Assembly: GCA_018302805.1 (NCBI GenBank) | Contig: JAGVZD010000002.1 | Coordinates: forward strand, 1 to 46,723 | From: Candidatus Woesearchaeota archaeon | GTDB lineage: Archaea > Nanobdellota > Nanobdellia > SCGC-AAA011-G17 > JAGVZF01 | Reading direction: 5' to 3' | DNA: 46,723 nucleotides | Shown: positions 19,125-29,291 of the stretch, in pieces | Position numbering within the stretch: the first letter of the stretch is position 1 | How the letters are laid out: every line of letters begins with the position of its first letter | Program-made: the position numbers and the translations under genes | Notes under the pieces: model-generated | What the model saw: the letters and a program-made list of their open reading frames with translations, nothing else | Databases searched by the model: none | Told to the model about the DNA's origin: nothing

Positions 19125-19338
19125 TGCTTTTCTTTACCTCCTCTTGTTGGTTATTCATACTTGTTTTAATTTTAGCGATAGTCTTTTTTATAAGTTTGAT
19201 TCTTCCCGGGTTTTCAGGAAGAGTCCCCATTGCAATTTGAGATCTGTATTTAATGAGTTCTCTATTTAAATCTGCCATTTTAGTGATCAATTGATCTTTA
19301 TTCATACTCCTAATTTCCTTATTTCTCAGTATTGCCAT
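19117..19338 (-). CDS. rpl29: Ribosomal protein L29
   Basis: LNRELIKYRSQIAMGTLPENPGRIKLIKKTIAKIKT. Confidence 0.93.
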   Translation of the reverse strand: MAILRNKEIRSMNKDQLITKMADLNRELIKYRSQIAMGTLPENPGRIKLIKKTIAKIKTSMNNQQEEVKKSNA

Positions 19339-20077
19339 TCTTCTTCTTTGATTTAGGTTTTATTGATTTAACAGGTTTCTTTTTTTGGTGTTTTTCAGTT
19401 TCTGTATTTTCTAAGACAACTTCTTCTTTTATTTCCATCTTATTTTCAATAGGTTCTACAATGAGGGGTACTTTTTCGATTTCCCTTAAAGTAATTTTAT
19501 CAGGTAATTTAATATCGGGAGTTAGTATTATTACTTTTACTCCGACTGATCCAGACTTCAAGTGTGCAACTGCGTATCCAACATTAACAAAATTCTCTGC
19601 TATATCTCCTGATTTTTTTAAGTATCCTGCTGAAAATCTCCAAGATTTAGCCCTGCTACTTGGAATACCTCTACCAGAAATGATTATTTCTGCGCCCAGA
19701 GCACCTGAATTTATTATATCCTGTAACCTCTGATATCCTAAAGATTTAAACCTTTTTGGACCGAATCTCTCGAAAGTGTGAACAATAGATTTAGCGATTG
19801 TTTTTGCACTAAGATTAGGATTAATTACTTCAGCAACCTCAACTTGCGGATTTTCCATTTTAAATTTTGTTTTTAATATCTCTGTTAAATCTTTTATCTT
19901 AGAACCTCGTCTTCCGACAATTAATCCTGGTTTTGAAGTATGGATTATTATTCTCTCCCCTAATGGAGTTCTTTGAATTTCAGTATGAGAGTAACCATCT
20001 TTATCTAAGGTATTAGAGATAAATTCCTCTATCTTAAATTCCTTAATTTTCCTTGCAATAAATTGTCTTTCAATCAT
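19319..20077 (-). CDS. rps3: Ribosomal protein S3
   Basis: KH domain KPGLIVGRRGSKIKDLT; GAEIIISGRG. Confidence 0.96.
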   Translation of the reverse strand: MIERQFIARKIKEFKIEEFISNTLDKDGYSHTEIQRTPLGERIIIHTSKPGLIVGRRGSKIKDLTEILKTKFKMENPQVEVAEVINPNLSAKTIAKSIVHTFERFGPKRFKSLGYQRLQDIINSGALGAEIIISGRGIPSSRAKSWRFSAGYLKKSGDIAENFVNVGYAVAHLKSGSVGVKVIILTPDIKLPDKITLREIEKVPLIVEPIENKMEIKEEVVLENTETEKHQKKKPVKSIKPKSKKKNGNTEK

Positions 20078-20078
20078 T

Positions 20079-20549
20079 TTATGTAGAGGTTATTTGTTTT
20101 TCCTCCAATTGTACTTCAATATGTGTCCTTTTCATTTTAATTCCTCGATGTCTTCCTGGATGATGCATTCTGTTTCCCTTATTAGCAATCATCTTAGATA
20201 TTATCAAGTTACTAGCATCAAGACCTTTATTTTCTGCATTGGCCTCAGCAGAATTCAGAAGCTTAAGGATCTCCTTTGATGCCTTGTTCGGATATCTACC
20301 CGCGGCAATTCCAGGCTTGTGACCAGTGTCCATATTAAATCTTAGATATGGTATTGCAGTCTTCTTTACTATTACATTACTAAGTATTTTTTTTGCTTTC
20401 TGAAGGTCCTTATATCTGAGGAAATTACATATTTCTATAGATTGTTTTGTAGATATGGGTAAATTATCAGCTTTAGCTAAAGCTGTATGATCTGCATTTG
20501 TACTTGCAGATGATTCCTTAATTTTTTTTATTTTTGTTGATGTTACCAT
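20079..20549 (-). CDS. rpl22: Ribosomal protein L22
   Basis: SIEICNFLRYKDLQKAKKILSNV...MHHPGRHRGIKMKRTHIEVQLEE. Confidence 0.94.
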   Translation of the reverse strand: MVTSTKIKKIKESSASTNADHTALAKADNLPISTKQSIEICNFLRYKDLQKAKKILSNVIVKKTAIPYLRFNMDTGHKPGIAAGRYPNKASKEILKLLNSAEANAENKGLDASNLIISKMIANKGNRMHHPGRHRGIKMKRTHIEVQLEEKQITST

Positions 20550-20551
20550 GT

Positions 20552-20980
20552 TTATTTAACTGATACTGATGCACTTGATTTAGTTGCTCCAATTCCTGGC
20601 GCAGAGTGTTTAACTTTTACTCTGGTTTGTGTGAATTCTCCAAGATAATGGCCAAGCATTTCTTCTATAATAGTCACTGGACTAAACTCCTTACCTTGAT
20701 GAACTAAAATTGTTAGACCAAGCATTTCAGGTAAGATTACCATGTCACGGCAATGTGTTTTTATTTGCTTCTTAGACATTCCTGAATTATGTTTTCTTAT
20801 TTTTTCCAGTAAACTTTTCTGAGCAGGCGTAAAGCCCCTCTTTAAGCTTCTTCTTTGTCTTGAATTAATTAATTCCATAAAAGATTCAATTGATAATTTC
20901 TTGAGTTCTTCAATATTTTTTCCATAAAATAATATTTCTTTGGCCATTTTACTTCTTCTTACCTGTTCTTCTTGCTGCAA
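20552..20980 (-). CDS. rps19: Ribosomal protein S19
   Basis: KTHCRDMVILPEMLGLTILVHQGKEFSPVTIIEEMLGHYLGEF. Confidence 0.96.
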   Translation of the reverse strand: MQQEEQVRRSKMAKEILFYGKNIEELKKLSIESFMELINSRQRRSLKRGFTPAQKSLLEKIRKHNSGMSKKQIKTHCRDMVILPEMLGLTILVHQGKEFSPVTIIEEMLGHYLGEFTQTRVKVKHSAPGIGATKSSASVSVK

Positions 20981-21674
20981 TTAAACCAACCTTTCTTCCA
21001 GGAGGCGCATTTCTGCTAACAGTTTTTGGTTTACCAATATGCTTACCCCTCCCTGAACCAAATGGATGATCTACTGCATTCATTGATACACCTGATGTAA
21101 TTGGATATAATCTATTTCTTGCTTTCATGGCATAGAACTTTTTGCCTGCTTTACCAAATGGTTTTTCTAATCTACCTGCACCACTTACTACCCCAATAGT
21201 TGCTCTACACGAAGCATTAAATTCTTTTGTTTTCTTGCTTGGAAATTGCACAATTACTTTGTACTCGGTTTTTGATACAATTTGTGCGGATGATCCTCCT
21301 GTCCTAATAAATTTCCCGCCATCGCCAGGATTACCTTCAATATTGAATATACTAGTTCCAATTGGGATACTTTTTAATGGTAAAATATTTCCAATAGATA
21401 TGGGGGAGCTATTTCCAGAATATATTACCTGTTTAGTCACAGTACCATGTGGCGCTGCAAGCAAAATTTCTTCCCCAGTTTCAAATTTCACTTTTGCAAG
21501 TGGAGCTGAATGTCCAGAGCAATGTAATAAATCTATAATAATTCCCGAAACTGAACTATTTTGCTCTTTATCATCGTAATTTCTATAGGATAGCTTTCCA
21601 ACAAAATTATGACTTGGAGCCCTATAAGTAGATGTTCCTCGTCCTCTATGCCTGGCAATTATTCTCTTACCCAT
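20949..21674 (-). CDS. rpl2: Ribosomal protein L2
   Basis: RGRGTSTYRAPSHNFVGKLSYR...MNAVDHPFGSGRGKHIGKPKTVSRNAPPGRKVG. Confidence 0.97.
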   Translation of the reverse strand: MGKRIIARHRGRGTSTYRAPSHNFVGKLSYRNYDDKEQNSSVSGIIIDLLHCSGHSAPLAKVKFETGEEILLAAPHGTVTKQVIYSGNSSPISIGNILPLKSIPIGTSIFNIEGNPGDGGKFIRTGGSSAQIVSKTEYKVIVQFPSKKTKEFNASCRATIGVVSGAGRLEKPFGKAGKKFYAMKARNRLYPITSGVSMNAVDHPFGSGRGKHIGKPKTVSRNAPPGRKVGLIAARRTGKKK

Positions 21675-21675
21675 T

Positions 21676-21936
21676 TTATATCAAACCTAGTTGTGTCGCG
21701 ATGTCTATCGCTGGTGTATCTGGAGATAATTTAACATATGCTTTTTTTAAGCCCTCTCCGGTTATTAAAGTGTTAACGTGAAGTACTTTAACATTAAATG
21801 CTTTTTCTACAGCATCCTTTATTTGTGTTTTGTTTGATTTTCTTTCAACTATAAGTATCAACTTATTCTCCATTTCCATTACTCTGACTGATTTTTCAGT
21901 TGCCAGAGGATATTTAATGATTCTGTATGGATCCAT
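21676..21936 (-). CDS. rpl23: Ribosomal protein L23
   Basis: IIKYPLATEKSVRVMEMENKLILIVERKSNKTQIKDAVE. Confidence 0.95.
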   Translation of the reverse strand: MDPYRIIKYPLATEKSVRVMEMENKLILIVERKSNKTQIKDAVEKAFNVKVLHVNTLITGEGLKKAYVKLSPDTPAIDIATQLGLI

Positions 21937-21937
21937 T

Positions 21938-22777
21938 TTATTCTTTTATTTTAATTTTCCTCGACTGATTTAAAAATAATTTTTCTCTTGAAAGTTTTTC
22001 TATTGATTTATTTGACCATATAATTAAACGACCTGGATTTGCACCTGGAGCTAACAATTCTGCATTGAGATTATTGACGACGCAGACATCAAATCCAGGT
22101 ATATTTTCTGCTGCTTTTATTACAGAGCATTTAGAAGATACTACTATGAGAGGTCCTTTCTTAATTCTATATTTCCTTCCTCTCAATCTTGCAGCGCCTG
22201 CTTTTATTTTTCTCTTTAATGTATTTGCTAGTTCTTTTTCAAGACCTAATTTGTTTAATATCTGAGTTAATTCTTTAGTTTTACTTATTTTTTCAAATTC
22301 TTCTATTAAAATAATTGGTGCTTTTGAAGTATAATTTTTTTCTTCTAATAAATCTTTGTTTATTGATGCAGCTATAGCAGATCTGATTGCTTTTCTTCTC
22401 TCACCAATGTTAAGTTTTTGAGTATAATCTTTACCTGCTTTTGGCGGATGTGCTCTTCTTCCCCCAACTGTGTTTGGAGCAAATGCACCTACCCAACCAA
22501 ATTGTGATCCTCTATGCCATATCACTTTTCTTGGGCTTCTTGAAATACCAAGACCATAACTCCTTTTATAATCTCGTCTTCTTTTCGAGATTCTAACACT
22601 TGGTCTCTTGCCAGCTTCTGGAAACGCACCATATGGTTGTCTAGAATTATTCTGGACTGCAAGAGAAGCTTTCTTAATTAAATCTAATCTTATTGGTTCA
22701 TCAAAATGAATTGGTAAATCTACTGAACCTACTTTCTGTCCGTTTAAATCTAAGATATCAGCTTTCATTTTTAACAC
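21938..22777 (-). CDS. rpl4: Ribosomal protein L4
   Basis: RQPYGAFPEAGKRPSVRISKRRRDYKRSYG...GRRAHPPKAGK; ATG at 22768 is an alternative start. Confidence 0.95.
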   Translation of the reverse strand: MLKMKADILDLNGQKVGSVDLPIHFDEPIRLDLIKKASLAVQNNSRQPYGAFPEAGKRPSVRISKRRRDYKRSYGLGISRSPRKVIWHRGSQFGWVGAFAPNTVGGRRAHPPKAGKDYTQKLNIGERRKAIRSAIAASINKDLLEEKNYTSKAPIILIEEFEKISKTKELTQILNKLGLEKELANTLKRKIKAGAARLRGRKYRIKKGPLIVVSSKCSVIKAAENIPGFDVCVVNNLNAELLAPGANPGRLIIWSNKSIEKLSREKLFLNQSRKIKIKE

Positions 22778-23735
22778 TTATATAACTTATATTAATTGGA
22801 TGGGCTTTTTTAAATGGTCTAATTGCTTCAGAGAACCTTATTAATCTTTTATATGGCCCTGGTACAGATCCTCTAAGTAATAAATACTCATTTTTGATAT
22901 TGCCATAATGCTTGAACATTGATTTTGGTGTTATTTTTGAACTGTCTTTTTGAATGTCCAAAATAATATTATTAAAAATAGTTCTTGTGTGAAATCCCAT
23001 TTGTCCTTTCTGAGGAACTCTAAAAGATACTTTTGAAGGGGTCCATGGACCTAAGTTTGCTGGGGCTCTTCTTTTCTTTTCTGATTTGTGAGATTTAAGA
23101 TTTATTCCAAATCTTTTAACAGGACCTTGAAGGCCTTTTCCTTTGGTTATTGCATGAATATCAACAAATTGGCCTTGTTTGAAATAGTCGCTAACTTTTA
23201 ACTCTTTATCTAGCAAGGATTTTGCAAAATTTAATTTTTCCTGAACTTCGGATCCCCCAATATCAACTTCGAAGACCTCTGGCTTTTTCTTTTCTAAAGT
23301 TGTTAATTTGGGTTGAGTATAAATTAGAATTTTTATATCTTTGATATTACCTAGATTAATATCATCTATATTTTTATTATATTTTTTAGGTATTTTTAAT
23401 TTCCTAGATAATTCTTTGTCTAATTTCGAATTTAAGAAATCTGTGTGTACTTTTAATTGATTATCTTCATGCTTATAAAACCTAATTGCATAAACTTTAA
23501 TAGGAGGACATTCAATAATAGTAGCAGGAGTATAGATATTTTCTTCTTTAGTTGCTGAATGAGGATTTGAATCTTTTAAAAGTAAATGGGTCATGCCTAC
23601 TTTGTAACCACAAAATCCCATTAATTTAAGTTCATTAGTCTTTTTCCAAGCTCTAATTCGTGGATATATTCTACTAGCTCTCTTCCTCGGCCAGTATTGC
23701 AAACTTCCTGCTCTTGGTTTATGTGCTCTTGGCAT
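22758..23735 (-). CDS. rpl3: Ribosomal protein L3
   Basis: KPRAGSLQYWPRKRASRIYPRIRAW...TKGKGLQGPVKRFGINLKSHKSEKKRR. Confidence 0.96.
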   Translation of the reverse strand: MPRAHKPRAGSLQYWPRKRASRIYPRIRAWKKTNELKLMGFCGYKVGMTHLLLKDSNPHSATKEENIYTPATIIECPPIKVYAIRFYKHEDNQLKVHTDFLNSKLDKELSRKLKIPKKYNKNIDDINLGNIKDIKILIYTQPKLTTLEKKKPEVFEVDIGGSEVQEKLNFAKSLLDKELKVSDYFKQGQFVDIHAITKGKGLQGPVKRFGINLKSHKSEKKRRAPANLGPWTPSKVSFRVPQKGQMGFHTRTIFNNIILDIQKDSSKITPKSMFKHYGNIKNEYLLLRGSVPGPYKRLIRFSEAIRPFKKAHPINISYISVKNES

Positions 23736-23885
23736 TTTTTAATATTATTTTTTAATAGTCTAATAACTTGCAGAATAAGCGGCTTCTTATGTACAGTAGG
23801 GAATTTTAAAGAATTTGCTAGTATTTATAAAGGTTGTGGTAGAGATTTGAATAAATTGGGAATTGAGGCGATGACAATTTAAATT

Positions 23886-24374
23886 TTATCCGCCAGAATC
23901 ATCAGAAGAACTTCGCTCATATTGAGAACCTTCTGAAACTAATTGAATCTCTATATTTACATCAAAAGGTTTAGAAAGATCTTTCATAAGGATTATTAAT
24001 TCTTCAATATTTTCTCTGCCATTGGCTTCTAAAACCCATTTACTGTTAGAAACTGTATTTCTTGCTTGATTACTTATCCATAATGTTCCTAGATCAAAGG
24101 CATATTGCTTTTGTTTCCATTTAATTCCAAGAAAATTTTTTTGAATTGGATCCCTAGGTTTTAAGATAGTAATAGCATCAGGATCTGGTTCTTCTACTCT
24201 CCATCCACATGAATTCCCGATTATATAATTTTTACTCTTAAGATATTCTGCAATTTTATAGGCTGGAGTTTCATAATAAGATACCTTATTTTCTTTAATT
24301 TTTTGAGTTATTTGAGAATTATCTGAATATTGTCCTGAAGATTCAATCTTTCCTAAATAATCATCTATTGGCAT
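23886..24374 (-). CDS. Hypothetical protein; N-terminus resembles that of the adjacent ORF
   Basis: MPIDDYLGKIE; adjacent ORF starts MPIDQYFDKLE. Confidence 0.6.
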   Translation of the reverse strand: MPIDDYLGKIESSGQYSDNSQITQKIKENKVSYYETPAYKIAEYLKSKNYIIGNSCGWRVEEPDPDAITILKPRDPIQKNFLGIKWKQKQYAFDLGTLWISNQARNTVSNSKWVLEANGRENIEELIILMKDLSKPFDVNIEIQLVSEGSQYERSSSDDSGG

Positions 24375-24377
24375 TTT

Positions 24378-25094
24378 TTATGTTTTAATTTTTACACGTC
24401 GTACCCCGAGTCCAGGAGACCGGTACGTAGCACCCCTATTGCAGTCCAGACCAGCCCTACCTGAATTAGCGAAGAACACAGCGACAGAATTATTTATTGG
24501 AGCAAAATACCATAAATTTCCACTTTTGATATTACTTGGGGGCAATCCATGCCTTGTTAAAGTATCAATCCATTGTTCTAAATCTATTCCAGGATTTTTA
24601 TTGTCCGACAAGTAATCTTCTAATAGTATGAAATGTGCAGGTTGTAATTTGTTATTGAAAGTTCTATGATCATAATTTATTATTAATGATTTATCAGTTG
24701 GATTAACTTTAAAATCTGCATCTAACCATTCTCCTTGCCAAGGATCTTTTATTTCTAAAATATCATAAGCCATTTTGAGTAATATTGATTCGTCAATTCT
24801 TTGCCCATTTCCATCAAAACCTCTGCCAATTTTTAATAAGGATAAAAAATCTACATATTGTCTTATATTTAGCATAAATGAATTTTCACGATGCAATGCA
24901 TGATGAGCATTAAACCAGTTTAATCCAAAATGTGATTTTTCACAGGAGATTAATAAATCCCGATAAGAATATGATCCATGTGATTTACCTTCAAGAAAGA
25001 TATATCCTTTGTCATTTGCACTTTTGGAGGTGAATCTAATTTTATCAGAAGTTCGTACACCTTCTAGTTTATCGAAATATTGGTCAATTGGCAT
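24378..25094 (-). CDS. Hypothetical protein ending in an NSGRAGLDCNR...LGVRRVKI motif
   Basis: Long ORF; C-terminus FFANSGRAGLDCNRGATYRSPGLGVRRVKIKT. Confidence 0.65.
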   Translation of the reverse strand: MPIDQYFDKLEGVRTSDKIRFTSKSANDKGYIFLEGKSHGSYSYRDLLISCEKSHFGLNWFNAHHALHRENSFMLNIRQYVDFLSLLKIGRGFDGNGQRIDESILLKMAYDILEIKDPWQGEWLDADFKVNPTDKSLIINYDHRTFNNKLQPAHFILLEDYLSDNKNPGIDLEQWIDTLTRHGLPPSNIKSGNLWYFAPINNSVAVFFANSGRAGLDCNRGATYRSPGLGVRRVKIKT

Positions 25095-25223
25095 AATTCT
25101 ACTATGGAAAAAGCCCTTTATAAATATTTCTAATTTTACTTTCTTTGTAGTAGTAAAAATTTATTAGAATTTAAAATTGCCCTTAAACTGATAGAATTTG
25201 ATTTGATTTTTTGTTAAAGAATT

Positions 25224-25883
25224 TTAAATATCCTGTGATTTTGTCTCCTGTTGTCTCTCTTTTAATTTTTTTTCTCTTTCTGGAGAATCATGCCACTTCC
25301 TGTATCTATCCCAAATTTCAGACCAAATATTATCAAAATATCTAGGAGAAACAATCGCTGCATCATTCCTCAATTTCTTAAGACTAACAACATGGGGATA
25401 TTTATTGTCAAACGAAAATAAATAACTATATGTTTTTTCTAAATCTAATTTACTTAAGAAATCAGTATAGCTCAATTCATCTTCTTTAAATCCACAATCC
25501 TCTATTCCAGTTATCTTTTCATAGATTTTATTATCGAGGGAACCTGATTCAATGAATTTCGATTGAATATTAGAAGGATTTTTACTCTTTTTTAAGTCAA
25601 TTTTATAATCAGATAAAGATTCAAGAAGTGTATTATAATCAGATGTGGGAATTAATCTTAAATTTGGGTAATCGTGGTTATCCTTAGCTCCTTTGGAGTA
25701 TAAATATGATTGAAACTTTTGAATTTCTGGTTCTGGAACATAAACTGTAAAAATGTCAATATTCTCTGTTGGTTTATTTAGGATTAAATCAAGACCAAAT
25801 CTACCTGTAGCAAACCAATGGTACTTAGAACTCTTTAATGTGTCTACAATATCTCCTTTCAAATAAAATTCTCTAATATCCAT
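25224..25883 (-). CDS. Hypothetical protein, possible divergent nucleotidyltransferase fold
   Basis: HWFATGRFGLDLILNKPTENIDIFTVYV weakly resembles a GxxG...DxD NTase core. Confidence 0.5.
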   Translation of the reverse strand: MDIREFYLKGDIVDTLKSSKYHWFATGRFGLDLILNKPTENIDIFTVYVPEPEIQKFQSYLYSKGAKDNHDYPNLRLIPTSDYNTLLESLSDYKIDLKKSKNPSNIQSKFIESGSLDNKIYEKITGIEDCGFKEDELSYTDFLSKLDLEKTYSYLFSFDNKYPHVVSLKKLRNDAAIVSPRYFDNIWSEIWDRYRKWHDSPEREKKLKERQQETKSQDI

Positions 25884-25913
25884 AAATAATCAAAGGTAAA
25901 TAGTTTTATTAAG

Positions 25914-26732
25914 CTATGCTCGAGCTAATTTGCAATACCCAGCCATATATTCTTGGCTAGGTCTAACTAGAACTTCTTCATTAGGCTTACCAATTGTATT
26001 ATAAAGACTAATGACTTTAGCAAGTTTAAGTTTCTGTTTACTACCTAGTTCAGCATAAATATCATTTACCATATACTTTTCAATTTCAGCTAATCCAAGT
26101 AAATTATAAATATCTGCAATATCTCTATCTCTTGGTAATCCAGTTTTTGTTTCTACATTTAGTTTTAACTTTATCAAGTCGATAATGCTCATTGCTCTGA
26201 TATTGTGTCCTAATATATCAATATCTCTTGATCTACTCCATATCTTTTCATCAATTTCCTCTCTACATAATACAATATCTCCTGCAGATTTGGGAACATA
26301 AAGATCTATTTTAAAAGGAGGTTTACTGGGATTTCCTTCCAATTCCCTAAGTAATTCAAGTTCATCTTTGATATAAGCAACATCCTTATCTGGAAAATGG
26401 GATGTATTTACTTCAACTTCTTCAAAAGCACCTTCTAGAACAGATTCAATGCTATAATCTCTTGAAACAAGATCAAGGTCGTGTGAACCCCTCCATCTAC
26501 TAAGTATTTTATCTCCTCTTGCACTATATAGATGAGCCAAAACCGCATAGCCTCCAATAAGCATATATTTCTCTTGTAATCCTGTAGAATTTAACTTTTC
26601 ACAAACAGCAATTAAATAATTAAACGCTCTTGAGAAGTCCTCTGATTTATTATTTAAATCTCTTAAAATAGACTCCATTCTATTAGAGTCTACCTTATCT
26701 ACAAATGCAAAGGCAATATCTTCTAATCCCAT
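25914..26732 (-). CDS. Nucleotidyltransferase-fold protein (AbiEii/DUF6036-like)
   Basis: YMLIGGYAVLAHL...GSHDLDLVSRD...FKIDLYVP with alpha-helical C-terminus. Confidence 0.7.
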   Translation of the reverse strand: MGLEDIAFAFVDKVDSNRMESILRDLNNKSEDFSRAFNYLIAVCEKLNSTGLQEKYMLIGGYAVLAHLYSARGDKILSRWRGSHDLDLVSRDYSIESVLEGAFEEVEVNTSHFPDKDVAYIKDELELLRELEGNPSKPPFKIDLYVPKSAGDIVLCREEIDEKIWSRSRDIDILGHNIRAMSIIDLIKLKLNVETKTGLPRDRDIADIYNLLGLAEIEKYMVNDIYAELGSKQKLKLAKVISLYNTIGKPNEEVLVRPSQEYMAGYCKLARA

Positions 26733-26842
26733 AAATCAAATGAAAATTTTACTCTTTATAAACCTTTCTATTTTTGCTACTTATAGATAGTAAAAAAGGT
26801 AAATCTTATAAGATAGGGCATATATGTAATTAAGTGATTTAA

Positions 26843-27799
26843 ATGTATGAAACAATTGATTTAATTGTACTTCCTAGACAGACCTTGAACCAAGAAGACT
26901 TTCTAGCCAAACCGCAATGTTCTATAGCTTTGGATGGTGTTGTCCGAGGGGGGCCTTTTAGAGATGAAGAAACTAGACATGTTAACTTTGATCATCATGA
27001 TGGAGTTGATAGAGAAATCACTATGAGCACATGTAAACAAGTATTTATGGCAATAAAGGGTGGCTTATTTAAATCTTATAGGCAAAATGGAAAGCCATTT
27101 GCTTATGTTTATGTTAATGATTCTGATCAAGATACATCATTATCTGTATTTGAATTGGAAAATAATAAAATGTTAGAAGGATCTCAAAGTAATCCTTTAT
27201 TTAATAGATTACTTGAATTAACAGATAAATTAGACATAACTGGAGGAGCCTTTCCGCTTAATCTTAGCGATAAATTGATGAGGCAACATTCATGGATATT
27301 CCAGCCTTATTCAGAATTGAGGAAATCAGGAGCACTGGCGACAGCAAATCATCAAGTTATACAAGATAATATTGAATCAATAATGCTTAGGATTAAAGAA
27401 TATCTTATGAATAGAGGTGGGGAAGCTGAGTTAGATATTAGACACAAGATTTTATATGACTCTCCATATGGATATCGTATAATTCATGAAATTGGTGGTA
27501 ATGATGCAAGATACTATTTATTTGGTAATGGTATGGATGCCTTTGTAAGCTTAGTTGCGGAAAGACCTGATGGAAAAAAAGTATGGAGCATTGGAAGGAG
27601 AAGCGGTTATATCCCATTTCCAGTGCAAGAATTATATGATGAATATAATAAAGCAGAAGGTCTTACTAGGGAAAATGGTTGGAATGGTTCTACATTAGTT
27701 GGAGGATCCTCAAGATTTTTCGGGAGTATACTTAATGATAAAGATCTGAGATATTTAACTGACGAATTTCTTGAAAAAAAATATGGAAAAAAAGTTTAA
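26843..27799 (+). CDS. Conserved hypothetical protein with DHH-phosphoesterase-like motif
   Basis: VNFDHHDGVDREITMSTCKQVF. Confidence 0.6.
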   Translation: MYETIDLIVLPRQTLNQEDFLAKPQCSIALDGVVRGGPFRDEETRHVNFDHHDGVDREITMSTCKQVFMAIKGGLFKSYRQNGKPFAYVYVNDSDQDTSLSVFELENNKMLEGSQSNPLFNRLLELTDKLDITGGAFPLNLSDKLMRQHSWIFQPYSELRKSGALATANHQVIQDNIESIMLRIKEYLMNRGGEAELDIRHKILYDSPYGYRIIHEIGGNDARYYLFGNGMDAFVSLVAERPDGKKVWSIGRRSGYIPFPVQELYDEYNKAEGLTRENGWNGSTLVGGSSRFFGSILNDKDLRYLTDEFLEKKYGKKV

Positions 27800-27856
27800 G
27801 ACTGAATCTATAAAATTAAGATTAAGTTTTTATAATTATTTATTTTATTTATTTGT

Positions 27857-28207
27857 GTGGTAAAAATGAATAAAAAATCTATTGAAAGTATTGAAAAAGA
27901 TGCTAAACCTTTGGATTTAATTATATTGGCACTTCCAGCTAGTGTAATGACATGTAGCACTTCAATGGGCGGAACAGATTATGCTGTGGGATTTTTTGAA
28001 GGTGTTAAAGATGGCTGTGTTTATCTAACTCAAATTCAAAAATCTGCTTATCTGGAGTCAAAGGCTTGTAAGTTTCCAAAAGAAGATATTGATGCATATC
28101 AAATATTAAGAAGATATAAACCTAATCCGAGTGAAGATGGAATTGATGAGGTACTATGTGAAATATTGGGCATACATATCCCTGATTATGATCCAGAAGG
28201 TGATTAA
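27857..28207 (+). CDS. Hypothetical protein
   Basis: Open frame with coding-like composition; no recognised domain. Confidence 0.55.
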   Translation: MVKMNKKSIESIEKDAKPLDLIILALPASVMTCSTSMGGTDYAVGFFEGVKDGCVYLTQIQKSAYLESKACKFPKEDIDAYQILRRYKPNPSEDGIDEVLCEILGIHIPDYDPEGD

Positions 28208-28219
28208 TCATTAGGAAAA

Positions 28220-28924
28220 TTAAGCTTCAAATTTAATTTCTTTTTCAAATGTTATTCCATCAACTTCAATGAATCTTTTAATTTTTCCTTTTCTTTTTGC
28301 ATTGACTCTAGCTTTTGCAGGATCATTCGCAAATTCTTTTGGAATAACTAACTCTTCGATTATAAAAGTATGTTTAATTTTAACTTTTGAAAAATCTTTA
28401 TCATAGTCAAATAAAAATTCTTTCGCAAAACTAATATCTTCTGTCTTAAATGTACAAAAATCTGCTTTTGCTGCTTTGTCAGCCCCAGGTTTTGCGGATT
28501 TAGGCAATTTTTGTTTGGTTGTTAAGTTACCATAATCTGTGTTGAATGTAAGCAAAAACAAAGCATTTGGGAACTGTTTTAATGCATTTAATAAATCATC
28601 TTGCGAAATATCTGCAGCTATTTGAAATTTTTTTATACCTGCAAATTGGGAAACATCTGCAATAGGAAATTTAACTTTATCCTTAAATTCCTTATTGTTA
28701 GTTATAACTACACCGCTAATATGTGCAGTATCTTTAATCTTAAGAGCTAATAAGGAAACAAATTCTTTTGCAAATTCGTAGCTAGTTTTTATTTTAAGAT
28801 TTTTTTTAGTTTTATCAATTTCTATAAGAGCTTTATCTTCAAAAATCCCTTTACTATATCTTTCAAACTGAAGATGTACACTTCCATCTATTTTATTTTC
28901 GAATAATTTTTTTATGAAATTCAT
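28220..28924 (-). CDS. Hypothetical protein
   Basis: 234-aa ORF, overlaps the start of cutA; no recognised domain. Confidence 0.65.
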   Translation of the reverse strand: MNFIKKLFENKIDGSVHLQFERYSKGIFEDKALIEIDKTKKNLKIKTSYEFAKEFVSLLALKIKDTAHISGVVITNNKEFKDKVKFPIADVSQFAGIKKFQIAADISQDDLLNALKQFPNALFLLTFNTDYGNLTTKQKLPKSAKPGADKAAKADFCTFKTEDISFAKEFLFDYDKDFSKVKIKHTFIIEELVIPKEFANDPAKARVNAKRKGKIKRFIEVDGITFEKEIKFEA

Positions 28925-29226
28925 TTTTGAATGTCGTTAATCCATTTTAAGAAAACTTGATTTACATCATTAACACTTAAAGAAACTATCATTGGCCTCT
29001 CATATGAATGATGTTCCTTGACATATTTCTCTATTTCCTTGAAGTTATTCTTTGCTGATTGGATTACTAATGCAAATTCCCTGTCATGGATAACTTCATC
29101 TTTCCACCAATAAAAAGAACTAATTGGGAGGTAATTAACACATGCTGCAATTTTCTTTTTAACAATTCCCTGTGCTATGTTTCTTGCTTCTTCCCGAGTA
29201 TCGCATGTAACATAGACTAAAAGCAT
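28921..29226 (-). CDS. cutA: CutA1 family divalent-ion tolerance protein (start moved to ATG 29226)
   Basis: LLVYVTCDTREEARNIAQGIVKKKIAACVNYLPISSFYWWKDEV; upstream ORF extension runs into tRNA-Gln. Confidence 0.92.
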   Translation of the reverse strand: MLLVYVTCDTREEARNIAQGIVKKKIAACVNYLPISSFYWWKDEVIHDREFALVIQSAKNNFKEIEKYVKEHHSYERPMIVSLSVNDVNQVFLKWINDIQK

Positions 29227-29291
29227 AAAATTCAAATCAAGATTGCATTTATAAAAGTTTTTAAATTTAAAAAATATCCAAGTATTGATAT

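Noticed and set aside
19332-19733. Antisense ORFs over conserved genes (also 813-1028, 12142-12450, 15356-15628, 18904-19269, 21142-21579, 34780-35259, 38672-39121, 39591-39887)
   Set aside because: Opposite clear conserved genes; no recognisable domains; expected by chance.
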